Source of the DNA: an uncultured Verrucomicrobiota bacterium
GTDB lineage: Bacteria > Verrucomicrobiota > Kiritimatiellia > RFP12 > UBA1067
DNA length: 7,379 nt
Reading direction: 5' to 3'
NCBI GenBank assembly: GCA_945947925.1
Contig: CAMEZU010000091.1
Span: 1-7,379, forward strand
The translations under genes were made by a program, and so were the position numbers. Under the pieces are notes generated by a model. That model saw only the letters and a program-made list of their open reading frames with translations, did not search any database and was not told where the DNA came from. Position 1 is the first letter of the stretch; every line of letters begins with the position of its first letter. Of the stretch, positions 1-6,269 are shown one piece after another.

Positions 1-393
1 GTGGTCGGCTTCCCGGCGGGGCCGTCCGCCGTGATGGGGCGCGGGGCGGAGCCCGGGTTGCGGCCCCCGAACATGATGAGTGCGCTCGGCGACATCGGCT
101 CGTACGTCCGTCTCTTCGCGGTCGGCCTCGCGTCCGTCAAGGTCGCGGAGAACGTCGACGCGATGGCGACGGGGCTCGTCGCAGGCGAAGGGGCCGTCTG
201 GGTCAAGGCTCTCCTCTCGGTTGCGATGGTCCTGATCCTGGTGGTCGGCCACGGCCTCAACCTGGCGATGGCGGGGCTTTCGATTCTCGTGCATGCCGTC
301 CGTCTGAACACGCTCGAGTTCTCGAACCACAAGGGCGTCAGCTGGGCGGGGTACGCTTTCCGTGCGTTCGCGCGGAAAGCCAGCGATGAATGA
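1..393 (+). CDS. atpI: V/A-type ATP synthase subunit I, C-terminal part (5' end outside window)
   Basis: This is the last 130 codons of the membrane stator subunit (subunit a/I) that forms the ion half-channels against the rotor ring. The reading frame is open from base 1, so the GTG at base 1 is an internal Val codon and not a start. The diagnostic segment is SYVRLFAVGLAS (visible residues 34-45). Its Arg37 corresponds to the essential Arg of the family (Arg735 of yeast Vph1). It is followed by a hydrophobic helix at about 69-82, GHGLN (83-87), the last helix with LVHAVRL (96-102), and LEF (105-107). This is the usual C-terminal layout of subunit I, ending close to the membrane. The next gene encodes rotor subunit K, 53 bp downstream, so both belong to one ATPase operon whose catalytic genes must lie upstream. 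Family assignment is secure; the missing N-terminal cytoplasmic stalk cannot be judged. Confidence 0.93.
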   Translation: MVGFPAGPSAVMGRGAEPGLRPPNMMSALGDIGSYVRLFAVGLASVKVAENVDAMATGLVAGEGAVWVKALLSVAMVLILVVGHGLNLAMAGLSILVHAVRLNTLEFSNHKGVSWAGYAFRAFARKASDE

Positions 394-428
394 TTAACGA
401 CAAGTGATGAATTTTGGATTAACGACAA
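385..428 (+). repeat. Imperfect tandem duplication across the atpI stop codon and the atpI-atpK gap
   Basis: The segment GATGAAT plus GATTAACGACAA occurs at 385-403 and again at 406-428, with four extra bases in the second copy. The 12-bp core GATTAACGACAA is identical at 392-403 and 417-428. The first copy includes the last two codons and the stop of atpI. The duplication makes up most of the 53-bp intergenic gap. I see no promoter consensus in it, so its role is unknown; it may simply be replication slippage. Confidence 0.7.
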
Positions 429-446
429 TCTGAAAGGAAAAACAAA

Positions 447-899
447 ATGAGTGATGCAGCTATGATCGTCGCGGGCGCTGTCGCCTGCTTGGGCCTCGCC
501 GGTGCGGGCAGTGCGTTCGGAACCGGTTTTGCCGCCGCTGCGGCGGTCGGTGCGTGGAAGAAGTGCTATGCGGCCAACAAGCCGGCGCCGTTCCTTCTCC
601 TCTCCTTCGTCGGCGCTCCGATTACGCAGACCCTTTACGGAATGATCCTGATGTTCATCATGCTCGGCAAGACGGGCGTCGAGGGTGCGGGCGTGCCGTG
701 CCTTGTCGCCGGCATCTTCGCGGGCCTTGCGATCGGCCTCTCCGCGCTCTTCCAGGGTCGTGCGGGCGCTGCGGCGTGCGATGCGCAGGCCGAGACGAAC
801 CAGGGCTTCACGAACTATCTCGCAGCGCTCGGCATCGTCGAGACTGTGGCCATTTTCGCGATGGTGTTCGCGCTCATCGCCCTTGGCTCGATCAAGTAA
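447..899 (+). CDS. atpK: V/A-type ATP synthase rotor subunit K (two-hairpin proteolipid), predicted Na+-binding
   Basis: This 150-residue membrane protein is the rotor ring subunit that carries the transported ion past subunit I. It has four hydrophobic helices (about 4-34, 47-73, 80-103, 122-148) forming two c-like hairpins, the 16-kDa layout of Enterococcus hirae NtpK. Only helix 4 has the carboxylate, Glu132 in IVETVAI. The equivalent place in helix 2 holds Gln61 in PITQTLYG. Alignment from memory with NtpK places Thr60, Gln61, Tyr64, Gln103 and Glu132 on the known Na+ ligands and gate Thr64, Gln65, Tyr68, Gln110 and Glu139. A sodium-coupled enzyme is therefore likely. The ATG at 447 has AAAGGA (433-438) eight bases upstream. 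It sits 53 bp after atpI and 3 bp before the next gene, so it ends the ATPase part of the operon. Identity is firm; ion specificity is an inference from residues. Confidence 0.95.
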   Translation: MSDAAMIVAGAVACLGLAGAGSAFGTGFAAAAAVGAWKKCYAANKPAPFLLLSFVGAPITQTLYGMILMFIMLGKTGVEGAGVPCLVAGIFAGLAIGLSALFQGRAGAAACDAQAETNQGFTNYLAALGIVETVAIFAMVFALIALGSIK

Positions 900-902
900 T
901 TC

Positions 903-2735
903 ATGACCCTCAAGCCGAAGCAAGGCTGGTTCCTCGCCTTTACCGCGGTCTTCGCGGTACTGGCGGGGTTCGTCTTTTGGGGAACCTGGTCCCTCGACAT
1001 GGTGCCGGTCATGCCGGACTGTCCGACCGTCTTCCCTGTCGATTCGGTCACGGACTGGATCCGCGGCTGGCGCCAGGACGGCAAGTTCGTGCCGGCCGAC
1101 CTTTTGCGGCTTCAGGGTGCGCCGTATTTCTGGGTCGAGCTGCAGTACGTCCTTGCGACCTACTGCGCGGCGCTCGGTCTCGTCTATTTCCTGCGAGGGC
1201 GCGGCCTTTCGCGTCCCGCAGCCTATGGCGCGGGCCTTTTCCTGGCCTTCTGCGGCTACTGGCTGACGCTTTTTTCAGCGGGGCATCTCGGCTGGTTCCA
1301 GTGGATGACGTACGGGGTCTTTCCCTTCGGACTCATCGACCGTGCGCTCGAGAAGGGCAAGTGGCGTCATTGGATCCTGCTCGGGGCCTGTCTGGCCTGG
1401 GGTAGCTTCTACCAGCCGGACCTCTGGCTTCTGTTCACCGTCTTCACCTTTGCCTATTTCGTCTTCCGCTGGATTTGCACGGCGCGGACGGCGGGGGCAT
1501 TCTTTCCGCTTCGTTGGGTGAAGGGCGCCGGCCTGACCCTAGCGGTCTTCCTGGCGATTGGCTTGCCGAGCTTCCGCCATGCGATTTGCTCCGACCTCGC
1601 GAACCGCGATAAGCAGATTGACGAGGGACAGACCCTGCCGGATGGCGGTGCCGATTCCGACGACAAGCGCTGGGAGTTTGTCACCAACTGGTCGCTGCCG
1701 CCGGAAGACACGACGGAGTTCTTCAATGCGCGCGTCCGTGGTGACACGAGCTGTCCGCTGACGCTGGCGATCGGCGAGGCCCGCGGAACGGGTGTCGCGC
1801 CCTATACGGGCCGGCTCGGTCGTCCGAGGTCGATGGAGAACGACCCGGACTGCAAGGCAAACTACCGCCAGCATTCCGTTTACGTCGGCTGGGTGACCTG
1901 TCTTCTGGCGCTTCTCGGCCTCGCCTCGCCCCTTGTCTTTCGGTTCGTCCGCCATCCCGACTGGCGGACGCCTGACCGGCCAGTTGTCGGACTGGTGATC
2001 TTCTTTTCCGTTTCGGCCGTCGTCTTCTGGCTTTTCTCGCTTGGTCGCTTCTGCGAGCCGGTGTACCGTTGCGTCTATCGGCTGCCGATGGGCGACTATC
2101 TGCGGGCGCCCGTGAAGTGGCATCACCTCACGGAGTTCTGCCTTGTCGTCCTGGCGGGGTTCGGGCTTGAATTCATCCGTCGTCTTCTTATCCTGACAAA
2201 GCGCGCGCGGGCAGCCGTCATCGCCTGTACGGCCGTCGTGCTGGTCGGGTCCGTCGATCTTGCCCGCAACGCGCGACTCTTCTGCGCTCCTCATCGGGCG
2301 GGATGCCAGATCGTCCCGGCGCAGCTCTATCAGAATCAGCCGTTCTCCTCCGATCCGTCGCGTCGCCGGGCTTTCGAAGAGGGGGCGGCGAAGAGCGGTT
2401 TCGCCGTGCTCGGCTGGGAGTCGCTGGCGCTGCCGGTTGCCGCCGACCGAAAGCCGAACGACGTCGTGCGTGTCGACATGCCGTACCTGATGCCGCGCAA
2501 GGGGTTGAAGGGGACGTGCGGAACGATGAAGCAGACCCTGGCGTCCGGTGACGAGCTGCACGTCCCGCTGGTCGACTTCAAGCCGGATGCGGTTCCGCCT
2601 CGTCCCGCTGGCGGCGAGCTTTCCGGCATTGCCGCCTGTCTGGCCTGGCTCTCCGCCGTTGCGACCGTTGGCGTGCTCCTGTTGCTCTGTGCCGTTGCGA
2701 ATCGTCGTCCGTTCGGGGAGGCCAGACTGAAATGA
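903..2735 (+). CDS. Polytopic membrane protein, YfhO-like (putative GT-C-type glycosyltransferase)
   Basis: This is a 610-residue integral membrane protein. A first helix lies at about 8-28. A loop follows with acidic residues at Asp47 and Asp51 (FPVDSVTDW), a typical place for a GT-C catalytic Asp. Further helices lie at about 80-97, 106-126, 155-187, 209-224, 326-347, 360-380, 411-428, 437-452 and 574-598. The hydrophilic stretch about 225-325 contains TNWSLPPED (261-269), which recalls the conserved QWS-x-PPEE-like segment of YfhO-family proteins. DYLRAPVKW (398-406) recalls their conserved R-x-P segment, and 455-570 is a further soluble domain. B. subtilis YfhO glycosylates teichoic acid; substrate and donor here are unknown. 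The ATG at 903 lies 3 bp after atpK and has no clear Shine-Dalgarno, suggesting coupling. The stop overlaps the next start by ATGA. Membrane nature is certain, family membership probable, enzymatic role an inference. Confidence 0.72.
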   Translation: MTLKPKQGWFLAFTAVFAVLAGFVFWGTWSLDMVPVMPDCPTVFPVDSVTDWIRGWRQDGKFVPADLLRLQGAPYFWVELQYVLATYCAALGLVYFLRGRGLSRPAAYGAGLFLAFCGYWLTLFSAGHLGWFQWMTYGVFPFGLIDRALEKGKWRHWILLGACLAWGSFYQPDLWLLFTVFTFAYFVFRWICTARTAGAFFPLRWVKGAGLTLAVFLAIGLPSFRHAICSDLANRDKQIDEGQTLPDGGADSDDKRWEFVTNWSLPPEDTTEFFNARVRGDTSCPLTLAIGEARGTGVAPYTGRLGRPRSMENDPDCKANYRQHSVYVGWVTCLLALLGLASPLVFRFVRHPDWRTPDRPVVGLVIFFSVSAVVFWLFSLGRFCEPVYRCVYRLPMGDYLRAPVKWHHLTEFCLVVLAGFGLEFIRRLLILTKRARAAVIACTAVVLVGSVDLARNARLFCAPHRAGCQIVPAQLYQNQPFSSDPSRRRAFEEGAAKSGFAVLGWESLALPVAADRKPNDVVRVDMPYLMPRKGLKGTCGTMKQTLASGDELHVPLVDFKPDAVPPRPAGGELSGIAACLAWLSAVATVGVLLLLCAVANRRPFGEARLK

Positions 2736-2974
2736 CGCCTGCAGAGGCCTTTGCAACGGCGGAGCGTCGTGCGACGTTCCGAGCCCTGGCGGCGCGGATC
2801 TTCGGCGTCGATCCGTCCGTGCTGACGGACGAAACCACGCGCGGTTCGTTGCCCGCGTGGGACAGCATCAATCATCTTCGGCTCGTCATGGAGGCGGAAA
2901 GCGCCTTCGGCGTTCGCTATTCCCTCGAGCGGATTCCGGCACTGGAGTCTTTCGGGGACTTTTACAAGGACTAA
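2732..2974 (+). CDS. Stand-alone acyl carrier protein
   Basis: This 80-residue protein matches a single carrier domain. The 4'-phosphopantetheine attachment site is Ser45 in WDSINHLRLV (43-52), with Asp44 before it; Ile46 replaces the more common Leu. The following helix EAESAFGVRYS and the tail ERIPALESFGDFYK fit helices II-IV of carrier proteins of the W-DS-x-x-H type, which often serve single-purpose acyl or aminoacyl tethering rather than bulk fatty-acid synthesis. The start ATG overlaps the stop of the membrane protein (ATGA), which implies translational coupling and points to a shared job. No ketosynthase, acyltransferase, adenylation enzyme or phosphopantetheinyl transferase is in the window, so the cargo cannot be told. 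It is not likely to be the primary AcpP, since fab genes are absent and the core motif deviates from DSLD. Confidence 0.88.
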   Translation: MTPAEAFATAERRATFRALAARIFGVDPSVLTDETTRGSLPAWDSINHLRLVMEAESAFGVRYSLERIPALESFGDFYKD

Positions 2975-2978
2975 CACC

Positions 2979-3746
2979 ATGTTCATCAAGTTCACTCGCC
3001 TTGACGGCACGCCCATCTGGATCAACTCGACGTTCGTCGTCACCGTCGAACCGCGTCGCAACGGCGGCTCGGTCGTCGTGCCGATCGGGGACGGGCTCGA
3101 CTACGACGTTCGTGAGGCTCCCGAGAAGGTCCTCGCCCTGATCGGCGGTTCCGCTCCGGCTCCCGCGGCGAAGTCCGAGCCTCGGGCCGAGACCATTGCC
3201 GCCGAACTGGCCCGCCCGACGGCGGTCGCGGAGCCGTCCGCTGCCGAGCCTGCGCCCGAGCCCGTTTCCGCCCCTGTCGTCGCCGTGCCGCCGCCCAAGG
3301 CCTTGCCGGAGAAGTTCGTCGATGTCGTCGCCAACAGTCTCTCGGCGCCGCAGCCGGACGAAGTCGACTCCAAGCCGATTCCCGAGTCTGCGGTGACGAC
3401 GGCGCCTGGGGCGACCATCACCGTCTCGACTGCCGAAGCCCCGGCGCCGGCGAAGAAGACGACCCGCAAGCGCAAGACGAAGGCGGAGACCGAGGCGGCC
3501 GACGGCGAGGCGACGGAGAAGCCGAAGAAGGCCGTCCGTTCGCGCGCCAAGGCGAAGAAGCCTGCGCTGCCGCTGGACGAGGCGCAGATCGAGCGGCTGA
3601 AGAAGATGGCGCCCGGATCGGTCAAGAAGCTGCAGAACACGCTCGCCTCCCAGTTCCGCATCGAGGATCCGGAGGCAGCGGCGAAGGCGCTCGAGGCGAA
3701 CGGCGTCTTTACGCTCGAGCAGGATCACGTCGTCTGGTCGGTTTGA
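2979..3746 (+). CDS. FlbD-like N-terminal domain fused to a basic Ala/Pro/Lys-rich linker and a small helical C-terminal domain
   Basis: This 255-residue protein has three parts. Residues 1-56 (FIKFTRLDGTPIWIN then V-x-x-V-E-P, a glycine turn and YDVREAPEKVLALI) match the small beta-rich FlbD fold. That fold is known as a 60-80 residue flagellum-associated protein of unclear role. Residues 57-158 are low complexity, rich in Ala, Pro, Glu and Val, and probably disordered. Residues 159-195 are strongly basic with KK, RKRK, KPKK and KAKK clusters like a histone H1 tail, so nucleic-acid or polyanion binding is possible. Residues 199-255 look folded, with two helices (about 200-224 and 231-241) ending in GVFTLEQDHVVWSV. 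No signal peptide is present. The ATG at 2979 has AAGGA (2966-2970) eight bases upstream, inside the end of the ACP gene. No flagellar gene is nearby. The overall function is unknown. Confidence 0.75.
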   Translation: MFIKFTRLDGTPIWINSTFVVTVEPRRNGGSVVVPIGDGLDYDVREAPEKVLALIGGSAPAPAAKSEPRAETIAAELARPTAVAEPSAAEPAPEPVSAPVVAVPPPKALPEKFVDVVANSLSAPQPDEVDSKPIPESAVTTAPGATITVSTAEAPAPAKKTTRKRKTKAETEAADGEATEKPKKAVRSRAKAKKPALPLDEAQIERLKKMAPGSVKKLQNTLASQFRIEDPEAAAKALEANGVFTLEQDHVVWSV

Positions 3747-3747
3747 C

Positions 3748-3775
3748 GTTGCCCCTGCACAAGCAGGGTTGTAAC
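3748..3775 (+). terminator. Hairpin after the region 1 operon, no U-tract (possible terminator)
   Basis: CCCTGC (3753-3758), loop ACAA, GCAGGG (3763-3768) form a perfect 6-bp stem. An outer stem of GTTGC (3748-3752) with GTAAC (3771-3775) includes one G-U pair, across a 2-nt bulge. It starts one base after the TGA ending at 3746. The bases that follow are AGGACGCC and not a T-run, so classic intrinsic termination is doubtful. It may protect the mRNA 3' end or act with another factor. Confidence 0.5.
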
Positions 3776-3812
3776 AGGACGCCCCCTCGCCTCCCCGACG
3801 CGTGTCGGTTTG

Positions 3813-3821
3813 TGGTATAAT
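3813..3821 (+). promoter_or_regulatory. Extended -10 promoter of serA
   Basis: TGGTATAAT (3813-3821) is a perfect TG-n-TATAAT extended -10 element in otherwise GC-rich DNA. No TTGACA-like -35 sits 16-18 bp upstream (that stretch is C-rich), as expected for extended -10 promoters. The predicted RNA start is near 3828, giving a leader of about 55 nt before the serA ATG at 3883. Confidence 0.8.
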
Positions 3822-3827
3822 ATTTCG

Positions 3828-3847
3828 TATCGTCATGCGTGACGGTA
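3828..3847 (+). promoter_or_regulatory. Dyad / stem-loop at the predicted 5' end of the serA mRNA
   Basis: CGTCA (3831-3835), TGCG loop, TGACG (3840-3844) is a perfect inverted repeat. It is extended by T28-A47, A29-T46 and a T30-G45 wobble into an 8-bp stem. It begins right at the start predicted from the -10 box. It could be an operator downstream of +1 or a 5' protective RNA stem-loop; sequence alone cannot separate these. Confidence 0.5.
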
Positions 3848-3882
3848 AATTCCATGATAAACTCTACGGAAGAAAAGAAGCA

Positions 3883-5049
3883 ATGAACTACAAGTACAAC
3901 TGCCTGAACCCGATTGCGAATGTCGGGCTGGCGAACCTGACCGACAACTATGCCCGCACCGAGAACTTTGCGGAGGCCGACGCCGTGTTCGTGCGTTCCG
4001 CGAAGATGGACGAACTCGTGCCGGGCGCGAATCTCCTTGCCGTCGCCCGTGCCGGTGCCGGCGTGAATAACATCCCGCACGCGGAATACGCCAAGAAGGG
4101 CATCGTTGTCTTCAATACGCCCGGCGCGAACGCGAACGGCGTGAAGGAGCTCGTCATTGCGGCGATGCTGCTCGCGAGCCGTGACATCGTCGGCGGCATC
4201 GAGTGGGTCAAGGCGAACGTGTCCGACCCGGCGATCACGAAGACGGCCGAGAAGGCGAAGAAGGCCTTCGCCGGCACGGAGATCATGGGCAAGAAGCTCG
4301 GCGTGATCGGCCTCGGCGCCATCGGCCAGAAGATCGCCAACGCGGCGATCGACCTCGGCATGGAAGTCTACGGCTACGACCCGTACCTCTCGATCGACGC
4401 GGCCTGGAACCTGAGCCGCAGCGTCAAGCACTGCAAGAACGTCGAGACAATCTACCAGGATTGCGACTTCATCACCATCCACGTGCCCGCGCTCGATTCC
4501 ACGAAGGGCATGATTAACGCCGACGCCATCGCGATGATGAAGACTGGCGTCATCGTCATCAACGCCGCGCGCGACGTGCTCGTCAACGAGAAGGACATGC
4601 TGGACGCGCTCGCGTCGGGCAAGGTCCGCAAGTACGTCTCCGACTTCCCGAACGCCACGACGGCGGGACAGAAGGGCGTCATCGTGATTCCGCACCTGGG
4701 CGCGTCGACGGAAGAGGCCGAGGACAACTGCGCGGTCATGGCCGTCAAGGAGATGCGCGACTTCCTCGAGAACGGCAACATCGCCAACTCGGTGAATTAC
4801 CCGGCGTGCTCGCTCGGCGTCGCCAACAAGGCCGGCCGTCTCGCGATCTGCCACAAGAACGTCGCCAACATGATCGGCACGTTCACGTCCATCCTCGGCA
4901 ACGCGAAGGTGAACATCGACGCGATCGCCAACAAGAGCCGCGGTGATTTCGCCTACACGCTGATCGATACCGACAGCGCGATTCCGGCGGACGTCGTCAA
5001 GGCGCTCGAGGCCAGCGACGCCGTGATTCGCGTCCGTGTCATCAAGTAA
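3883..5049 (+). CDS. serA: D-3-phosphoglycerate dehydrogenase, short ACT-containing type
   Basis: This 388-residue enzyme oxidises 3-phosphoglycerate to 3-phosphohydroxypyruvate with NAD+, the first step of serine synthesis. Substrate-domain residues include RAGAGVNN (56-63). The Rossmann core has GLGAIG (143-148) and Asp166 after the second strand (YGYDP), favouring NAD. The catalytic Arg is Arg230 (NAARDVL) and the catalytic His is His271 (PHLGAST). The usual loop DVF-x-x-EP is replaced by SDFPNATT, and no Glu occurs in 251-270. A C-terminal ACT domain (about 318-388) suggests serine feedback. It is shorter than the over 500-residue type with an extra domain, and resembles clostridial SerA. 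The ATG at 3883 is chosen over an in-frame one at 3802, because the latter lies upstream of the -10 box and would add 27 unrelated residues. A weak GGAAG (3868-3872) precedes it. The family is firm; the catalytic variant is noted separately. Confidence 0.94.
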   Translation: MNYKYNCLNPIANVGLANLTDNYARTENFAEADAVFVRSAKMDELVPGANLLAVARAGAGVNNIPHAEYAKKGIVVFNTPGANANGVKELVIAAMLLASRDIVGGIEWVKANVSDPAITKTAEKAKKAFAGTEIMGKKLGVIGLGAIGQKIANAAIDLGMEVYGYDPYLSIDAAWNLSRSVKHCKNVETIYQDCDFITIHVPALDSTKGMINADAIAMMKTGVIVINAARDVLVNEKDMLDALASGKVRKYVSDFPNATTAGQKGVIVIPHLGASTEEAEDNCAVMAVKEMRDFLENGNIANSVNYPACSLGVANKAGRLAICHKNVANMIGTFTSILGNAKVNIDAIANKSRGDFAYTLIDTDSAIPADVVKALEASDAVIRVRVIK

Positions 5050-5071
5050 CGCGAATTGCGTATAGGGAAGT

Positions 5072-6265
5072 ATGGGATACGCGAAGAAAGGATCTTCCTC
5101 TGCGGCGGCAGTCAGAACTGTCGCAACCCAGGCTTCCCCGTCGCCCCGGGCGACCGGGGCGACTCCTGGCAAGAAAAAGCAGTCCTCGATCTGGCAGATG
5201 CAGATCGGCGGGGAAAAGAAGCGCACGACGATGACACGCGTCGAGGTGCTTCTCTTCACCTCCGAGCTCGCCGACCTGATCGAGGCCGGCATGACCCTGG
5301 GCCAGGCGTTGCAGGCGCTGGCGAACCAGGGCGAGGACGGGAGCGGGCAGAAGTTCGTCTGTCAGGACCTCTGCGACCGCATCGTCCGCGGCGAGACGTT
5401 TTCCGACGCGCTCGCGAGCCATTCCAAGACGTTCGAGCCGCTGTTCTCGAACATGATCCGCGCCGCCGAGGCGTCTGGCGCGATGGTTGAGGTGCTGCGC
5501 CGCCTGGCCGACCACTACGAGCGCTATGACAACATGCGCGGCAAGATCAAGGGCGCGCTCAGCTACCCGATCATCGTTCTCGTCTTCGGCATCCTCGCCG
5601 TCATCGCGGCCCTGGTCTGGATCATTCCGAAGTTCCAGAAGGTCTTCGCCACGATGGGCGCGACCCTGCCGCTGCCGACGCGCATCCTGATCGGAATGTC
5701 CGACGCGCTCATCCACTATGGCTGGCTCATGGCCATCGTCGTCTGCGCCATCGTCGTCTGGTTCAAGCATTGGAAGAATTCCGCTGCCGGACGCCTGACG
5801 GTCGACGGCTGGAAGCTGCGCGCGCCGCTCATCAAGGGCATCGTCGCCTGTGGCGCCTACTCGTCCCTCGCCTACACGCTCAAGACGTTGCTCGTCAACG
5901 GCGTCAACGTTCTTCAGGCGCTCAAGATCGCCGAGGAGACGTGCGGTAACGCCGTCATCGGACAGGCTCTCGCCGAGGCGCGCAAGCGCGTGACGGACGG
6001 CACCACGATCTCCGGTCCGCTCGCTTCGAGCGGCGTCTTTCCGCGTATGATGACGGACATGCTGGCCGTCGGCGAACAGGCCGGCGACATGGCGAGTTCT
6101 CTCGAGCATATCGGCAAGCGCTACCAGAAGGACATGGACAACAACATCGCCGCCTTCACCAACGCGCTCGAGCCGATTCTCATCGTGGCGATTGCCGGTG
6201 TCGTCGGCTTCATCGCCATTTCGATTCTGATGGCTGTCTTCGAAGTCTCCTCCACCTTGGGCTGA
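5072..6265 (+). CDS. PilC/GspF-family inner-membrane protein of type II secretion / type IV pilus systems
   Basis: This 397-residue polytopic platform protein would link a cytoplasmic ATPase to pseudopilus or pilus assembly. A basic, Ser/Ala/Pro-rich N-terminal tail (1-53) precedes two T2SSF repeats at about 61-185 and 265-388. Typical motifs are SELADLIEAGMTLGQAL (64-80), LRRLADHYE (142-150), KIKGALSYPIIVL (158-170), MLAVGEQAGDM (330-340) and LEPILI (366-371). Membrane helices lie at about 166-187, 214-231 and 365-390. Length is normal for the family. The ATG at 5072 is the first possible start, since an in-frame TAG lies at 5063-5065; AGGGA (5064-5068) is only 3 bases away. It lies 22 bp after serA. 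No GspE/PilB ATPase, pseudopilin or secretin gene is in the window, so whether it belongs to a pilus or a secretion machine cannot be decided. Confidence 0.92.
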   Translation: MGYAKKGSSSAAAVRTVATQASPSPRATGATPGKKKQSSIWQMQIGGEKKRTTMTRVEVLLFTSELADLIEAGMTLGQALQALANQGEDGSGQKFVCQDLCDRIVRGETFSDALASHSKTFEPLFSNMIRAAEASGAMVEVLRRLADHYERYDNMRGKIKGALSYPIIVLVFGILAVIAALVWIIPKFQKVFATMGATLPLPTRILIGMSDALIHYGWLMAIVVCAIVVWFKHWKNSAAGRLTVDGWKLRAPLIKGIVACGAYSSLAYTLKTLLVNGVNVLQALKIAEETCGNAVIGQALAEARKRVTDGTTISGPLASSGVFPRMMTDMLAVGEQAGDMASSLEHIGKRYQKDMDNNIAAFTNALEPILIVAIAGVVGFIAISILMAVFEVSSTLG

Positions 6266-6269
6266 TGTC

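Noticed and set aside
1..3. GTG at the first base as a start codon
   Set aside because: The frame encodes the C-terminal quarter of a much larger subunit I, so the gene must begin upstream of the window.
554..1405. A 283-codon + strand frame spanning the atpK end and the start of the membrane protein gene
   Set aside because: It overlaps two genes with recognisable products and encodes an Arg/Cys-rich sequence without any domain.
3802..3882. Possible 27-residue N-terminal extension of SerA from an ATG at 3802
   Set aside because: The -10 box and predicted RNA start lie inside it, and the family normally begins at the MNYKYNCLNP-like segment encoded from 3883.
5049..5061. Small inverted repeat ACGC-GAATT-GCGT after the serA stop
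   Set aside because: Only a 4-bp stem with no U-tract; not enough for a terminator, and the next gene follows in 22 bp.
3709..5292. A 527-codon open frame on the minus strand opposite serA, and similar long minus-strand frames at 5042-6346, 6210-7229, 2886-3836 and 1539-2756
   Set aside because: They are rich in Arg, Asp, Val, Gly and His, show no family motifs, and mirror the codon bias of the real + strand genes. Typical shadows in GC-rich DNA.
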